Origin: Betaproteobacteria bacterium
Lineage (GTDB): Bacteria; Pseudomonadota; Gammaproteobacteria; Burkholderiales; Casimicrobiaceae
Reading direction: 5' to 3'
Assembly (NCBI GenBank): GCA_003153335.1
Contig: PLYG01000481.1
Location: 1-9,235, forward strand
Length of the DNA: 9,235 nt
Shown here: piece after piece, positions 6,797 to 9,235 of the stretch
Position numbering within the stretch: position 1 is the stretch's first letter
Layout of the letters: each line of letters starts with the position of its first letter
Made by a program: the position numbers and the translations under genes
The notes under the pieces: generated by a model
Database searches by the model: none
Seen by the model: only the letters and a program-made list of their open reading frames with translations
What the model was told of the DNA's origin: nothing

Positions 6797-7418
6797 TGAC
6801 GATTTCCGCTGATTCGACATGCGCGTTGTTTTGCAGCAAGTTCAGCGCATCCTGTGCGCCCCGCTTTTCCAGTAGCAGATAGTAGTCGCCAAGCTGGGAG
6901 GGGCCGGACACGATTTCCGCGTGGATTGCCCTGAGCAGGGCGTTCACGTCGCCTTCCCTGCTTTCGGGCTTGAACGCAATCCGGATGAAGGCATCCGCGG
7001 CCTGCGGCTGCGTGGCCATCGTTCGTACGCCGGCAAATTCGCTATCCTCGCTCCTGACCGACCACAATTGCGCAATCACCGCGAATTGCACGGCAACCAC
7101 GCCGCACGCGAGGGCCAACGCGGGCGACCATTGAAACTTTTCCCGGAGCCTGGAAAACCATCCGCCCTGGGCCGCTCGCGGCGCCGCTTTGGGCTTGGTC
7201 TCCCCGCGAACGCGCTGCATGGTCTGATACAGGCCGCGGTCGGCGGGAATATCGAAGGCCGGGTCGTTTTTTACCGCTGCCTGCACGGCACGCTCCCACG
7301 CGACTAGCGAGGACGCGGCGGCCTCGCTCTGCAGCGCTGCCTCGACCCGGTCGCGGTCCGCCCCGGTCAGGGTGCCGTTGACATACCACGCAAGCAATTG
7401 TCTGATTTCTATATCCAC
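6774..7418 (-). CDS. Single-pass membrane anti-sigma factor (non-zinc type)
   Basis: This is a 214-residue protein starting at a GTG 11 bases after the sigma-factor stop, with GAG upstream. The N-terminal MDIEIRQLLAWYVNGTLTGAD-type helix and following helices (1-70) resemble the sigma-binding domain of ECF anti-sigma factors, but the His-x3-Cys-x2-Cys zinc motif is absent. One membrane helix is seen at 99-119 (PALALACGVVAVQFAVIAQLW). The C-terminal part (143-208) alternates strand-helix-strand-strand-helix-strand (DAFIRIAFK, DVNALLRAIHAEIVSGPSQLGDYYLLL, DALNLLQNNAHVESAEIV), similar to the propeptide/inhibitor-I9-like domain seen in many anti-sigma factors and S8 proteases. The protein would hold the sigma factor at the inner membrane until an envelope signal releases it. 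An upstream in-frame extension exists, but it overlaps the sigma gene and has no family resemblance. Confidence 0.83.
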   Translation of the reverse strand: MDIEIRQLLAWYVNGTLTGADRDRVEAALQSEAAASSLVAWERAVQAAVKNDPAFDIPADRGLYQTMQRVRGETKPKAAPRAAQGGWFSRLREKFQWSPALALACGVVAVQFAVIAQLWSVRSEDSEFAGVRTMATQPQAADAFIRIAFKPESREGDVNALLRAIHAEIVSGPSQLGDYYLLLEKRGAQDALNLLQNNAHVESAEIVNALPARP

Positions 7419-7429
7419 TTGAATCTCGA

Positions 7430-8014
7430 TCAGGGCGTGGCCGCCCTTTGCAGCATTACGGAAACACACGCCGCGAGTTGCGTCCGGGCGTGAGACAAGC
7501 GGCTTTTCACCGTGCCCTCGGGAATCTCGAGAACGGCGGCAATCTCCGGCATCGACATATCCTCGAAATGCGTCAGGTGTATGCATTCGCGGTGTTTTTC
7601 CGACAACCTCTCAATACAGCGTTGAATCAACTCCCGGGTCTGTTTTTGCGCCAGCAGCGCAAAGCCATCCGGAACCTCGGAATCGATGATGTCGGCAAAA
7701 TCGTCGATGTCTTCGTGCCAGGCGTTGGGCTTGCTTCGCATTGCCATCAGAACCTTGTTCCGGGCAATGCCGAGAATCCACGTGGTGACCCGCGAATCGC
7801 CGCGGTATCGGCCAGCCGTCCTCCACACCTCGTACATCGTATCCACCATGATCTCGTCCGCCGATTCCGCATTTTCGATCATCCGCCGCACGAACGCGTA
7901 GACGCGGCGCGACAGCAACCGGTACAACTCTTCGTACGCACTCTGGTTTCCGGCAGCGACCAGGTCCAGCAGCGCGCGGGCACGGTCGTCAACGGAGGTG
8001 ATCTTTATGGACAT
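7430..8014 (-). CDS. ECF-type RNA polymerase sigma factor
   Basis: This is a 194-residue protein, typical of extracytoplasmic-function sigma factors, which direct RNA polymerase to stress promoters. Region 2 (about 25-92) contains AYEELYRLLSRRVYAFVRRM, then ESADEIMVDTMYEVWR and FRGD-like YRGDSRVTTWILGIARNKVL, which contact the -10 element and core enzyme. Region 4 (about 130-182) has IERLSEKHRECIHLTHFEDM, then the helix-turn-helix MSMPEIAAVLEIPEGTVKSRLSHAR that reads the -35 element. Region 3 is absent, as expected. The ATG at 8014 gives a natural family N-terminus; the frame stays open for another 66 codons upstream but that extension has no sigma resemblance. No strong Shine-Dalgarno is seen. 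The anti-sigma factor follows after 11 bases, the usual arrangement for a membrane-controlled pair. Confidence 0.93.
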   Translation of the reverse strand: MSIKITSVDDRARALLDLVAAGNQSAYEELYRLLSRRVYAFVRRMIENAESADEIMVDTMYEVWRTAGRYRGDSRVTTWILGIARNKVLMAMRSKPNAWHEDIDDFADIIDSEVPDGFALLAQKQTRELIQRCIERLSEKHRECIHLTHFEDMSMPEIAAVLEIPEGTVKSRLSHARTQLAACVSVMLQRAATP

Positions 8015-8048
8015 GAGTTGCGCTGGCGGGGCGATTCGTTCAACCGAT

Positions 8049-8077
8049 ATTATGGGGCAACGGTACCGCGGATTTCC
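8049..8077 (-). promoter_or_regulatory. Weak promoter candidate upstream of the sigma-factor gene
   Basis: On the minus strand GGAAAT (8077-8072) and CATAAT (8054-8049) are 17 bases apart, placing a start about 30 nt before the sigma ATG. A GGAA-type -35 is common for ECF sigma factors and would fit autoregulation, but the match is modest and could be chance. Confidence 0.25.
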
Positions 8078-8151
8078 ACGGTCTTGCCTGACATTTTGCC
8101 TCATCGGGAAAGCGCAACGCGTTGACGTGATTGGCAGCCTCGGCCAATGAA

Positions 8152-8187
8152 CAGCGCCGCGGCCGGTTTTTCCGGCTCGCGGCGCTG
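8152..8187 (-). terminator. Strong stem-loop between the repeat-protein gene and the sigma gene; possible terminator or attenuator
   Basis: CAGCGCCGCG (8152-8161) pairs with CGCGGCGCTG (8178-8187), and GCCGG (8162-8166) pairs with CCGGC (8172-8176). That gives 15 GC-rich base pairs with one bulged base (8177) and a five-base loop. It begins about 66 bases after the repeat-gene stop and ends about 137 bases before the sigma start. Neither strand has the T-run of a classical intrinsic terminator, so it may instead stabilise the 3' end or limit read-through. Confidence 0.45.
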
Positions 8188-8253
8188 AATCGATTTCCTG
8201 GTGCCCGATCAAACCGTCGTTGGCGGTCCGAACCGGCGTTCCCTGAAGAAAAT

Positions 8254-9235
8254 TCAGTTGTTGCCGATATTGACTGTCTGGGTTTGTAGCATGCCTGCCT
8301 GGCCTTGAACCACCGCGCCGACCGCAACATTGGTTCCGCTACCGCTCGAGTTGCCAATATTCACCTGCTGATTATTGAGCATCCCGGCCTGGCCCTGGAT
8401 CACCGCACCCACTGCAACGTTCGCCGTACCGCCCGATGAATTACCGATCTTGGTCTGCTGGTTCTGCAGCATGCCCGCCTGACCCTGAACGACCGTTCCG
8501 ACGGCGACGTTCGATCTGCCGCTGCCCGATGTATTGCCCACTTCCATTTGCTGATTGTTCAGCATACCCGCCTGGCCTTGAATCGCAGCACCCATCACGA
8601 CGTTGGACTTACCGCTTCCTGACGCGTTGCCGATTTTCATATCCTGATTATTGAGCATACCGGCCTGACCCTGTATCGCGGTGCCCAGCAGGACATTGCT
8701 CTTGCCACTACCGGAGGTGGAGCCGATTTCCATATTCTGGCGCTGCAGCAGCCCGGCCTGGCCCTGGAGTATTGCTCCTGCCGTCACGTTGCTCTTGCCG
8801 CTGCCACTGGAACCGCCCACATTCATGTTCTGGGTATTGAGCAAGCCGGCCTGACCTTGTAGAACGGGGCCGGTGCGAACGGTCGATGAACCGGTTCCGG
8901 ACACCGAGCCAAGATTCATTTCCTGGTTGTTCAGGAGTCCGGCCTGCCCCTGCATGATCGGCCCTGCGTTCTTGACGTCAGACTTGCCGCTGCCCGCGTC
9001 ACCAATGGCCATTTTCTGCCGATTCAGCAGCCCGGCCTGACCCTGCGTAACGTTGCCGACCGACACGTTCGACTGGCCACCCTTCCCGGCATTGCCGATC
9101 GTGAGTTCCTGACTATTCAGCAGTCCCGCCTGACTCTGGTTGATATTGCTGGCGTTAACTTTGGTCTTGCCTTGATCCGCATTGCCGATCCCCATCGTCT
9201 GCTTGTTCAGCAGTCCGGCCTGAGACTGGTTGACG
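8254..9235 (-). CDS. Tandem-repeat, probable beta-solenoid protein (5' end outside the window)
   Basis: The frame is open from the window edge (9235) to a stop at 8254-8256, giving at least 326 residues with the N-terminus missing; the first in-window ATG (9195) falls inside a repeat and is not the start. The protein is built almost wholly of 30-32 residue units, the best conserved reading V-x2-G-x3-QGQAGMLNNQ-x2-x-IGN-x-SGSGKSN. Ten and a half units are visible and the protein stops soon after the last one (NIGNN). There are no Cys and very few aromatic residues; Gly, Asn, Gln and Ser dominate. Regular Gly/Asn turns with alternating hydrophobic residues suggest a beta-solenoid or amyloid-like fold. 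The Q-x-G-x2-N spacing partly resembles curlin repeats, but I do not recognise the family. It lies 239 bases upstream of the sigma gene on the same strand. An exported or surface role is likely but unseen without the N-terminus. Confidence 0.82.
   Translation of the reverse strand, partial: VNQSQAGLLNKQTMGIGNADQGKTKVNASNINQSQAGLLNSQELTIGNAGKGGQSNVSVGNVTQGQAGLLNRQKMAIGDAGSGKSDVKNAGPIMQGQAGLLNNQEMNLGSVSGTGSSTVRTGPVLQGQAGLLNTQNMNVGGSSGSGKSNVTAGAILQGQAGLLQRQNMEIGSTSGSGKSNVLLGTAIQGQAGMLNNQDMKIGNASGSGKSNVVMGAAIQGQAGMLNNQQMEVGNTSGSGRSNVAVGTVVQGQAGMLQNQQTKIGNSSGGTANVAVGAVIQGQAGMLNNQQVNIGNSSGSGTNVAVGAVVQGQAGMLQTQTVNIGNN
8254..9235 (-). repeat. Tandem array of 90-96 base coding repeats
   Basis: Unit boundaries taken at the Val that opens each unit give lengths of 31, 30, 32, 31, 31, 31, 31, 30 and 30 codons from 9159 down to 8329, then a final 24-codon unit to the stop; a further partial unit runs to the window edge. 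The core QAG(L/M)L is present in all eleven copies. Copies toward the gene's 3' end use Met and QGQ; those nearest the window edge use Leu and QSQ. Third-position bases differ freely between copies. Confidence 0.9.

Larger units (their letters stand above)
8015..8253. other. Intergenic region between the repeat-protein and sigma-factor genes
   Basis: These 239 bases hold the stem-loop at 8152-8187, a 10-bp palindrome CAACGCGTTG at 8115-8124, and the weak promoter candidate at 8049-8077. The in-frame extension of the sigma frame across this region shows no protein-like conservation signal that I can recognise, and no RNA gene is apparent. Confidence 0.5.

Noticed and set aside
5900..6799. Plus-strand open frame of 299 codons opposite the first caspase gene
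   Set aside because: The opposite strand encodes clear caspase motifs, while this frame has no recognisable domain or ribosome binding site.
7448..8125. Plus-strand open frame opposite the sigma gene
   Set aside because: The minus strand has full sigma region 2 and 4 motifs; this frame is compositionally skewed shadow sequence.
8254..9235. Regular 90-96 base periodicity suggesting a CRISPR or minisatellite array
   Set aside because: The repeats are in a single open frame, differ at synonymous positions, and have no short constant repeat with unique spacers.

Overview
The window (about 60% GC by eye, with dense, mostly minus-strand genes) looks like a proteobacterial chromosome, most likely a betaproteobacterium. 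That guess rests on the P4-type integrase, the ECF sigma/anti-sigma/caspase-like gene order, the lipobox lipoprotein and the codon use. It is an inference from family resemblance, not a database result.

Layout. On the far left is the 3' end of a P4-type tyrosine recombinase gene on the plus strand (1-303), which marks the edge of an integrated element. Converging on it with only 16 bases between them is a hipB-hipA toxin-antitoxin operon (minus strand, 2079 to 320). It has its own AT-rich promoter region with a near-consensus sigma70 promoter and inverted repeats. The antitoxin is odd: behind a normal XRE DNA-binding domain it carries nine collagen-like Gly-X-Y triplets. A 314-base AT-rich gap (2080-2393) separates this from the rest.

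From 9235 down to 2394 every recognised gene reads on the minus strand. In transcription order they are: an incomplete gene for a 30-32 residue tandem-repeat protein (at least ten and a half units, probably a beta-solenoid); a strong stem-loop; an ECF sigma factor; its single-pass membrane anti-sigma factor, which lacks the usual zinc motif and has a protease-propeptide-like outer domain; a secreted caspase-like (C14) protein with an intact His/Cys dyad; a lipoprotein with glycine-zipper segments and a C-terminal bacterial SH3 domain; a second secreted caspase-like protein with an N-terminal BON-like domain, translationally coupled to the lipoprotein by an ATGA overlap; and a small three-helix membrane protein with a C-terminal cyclic-nucleotide-binding domain (Popeye-like architecture).

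How they may work together (inference): the sigma/anti-sigma pair would sense the cell envelope and control genes that may include the downstream caspases and lipoprotein. Both caspases and the lipoprotein carry export signals, so the protease pair would act in or beyond the periplasm, perhaps assembled on the SH3 lipoprotein. The repeat protein upstream is a plausible structural partner or target, and the cNMP-binding membrane protein a possible second-messenger input. The combination of an envelope-stress sigma switch with two exported caspase homologues and a solenoid repeat protein is the most interesting content of the window.
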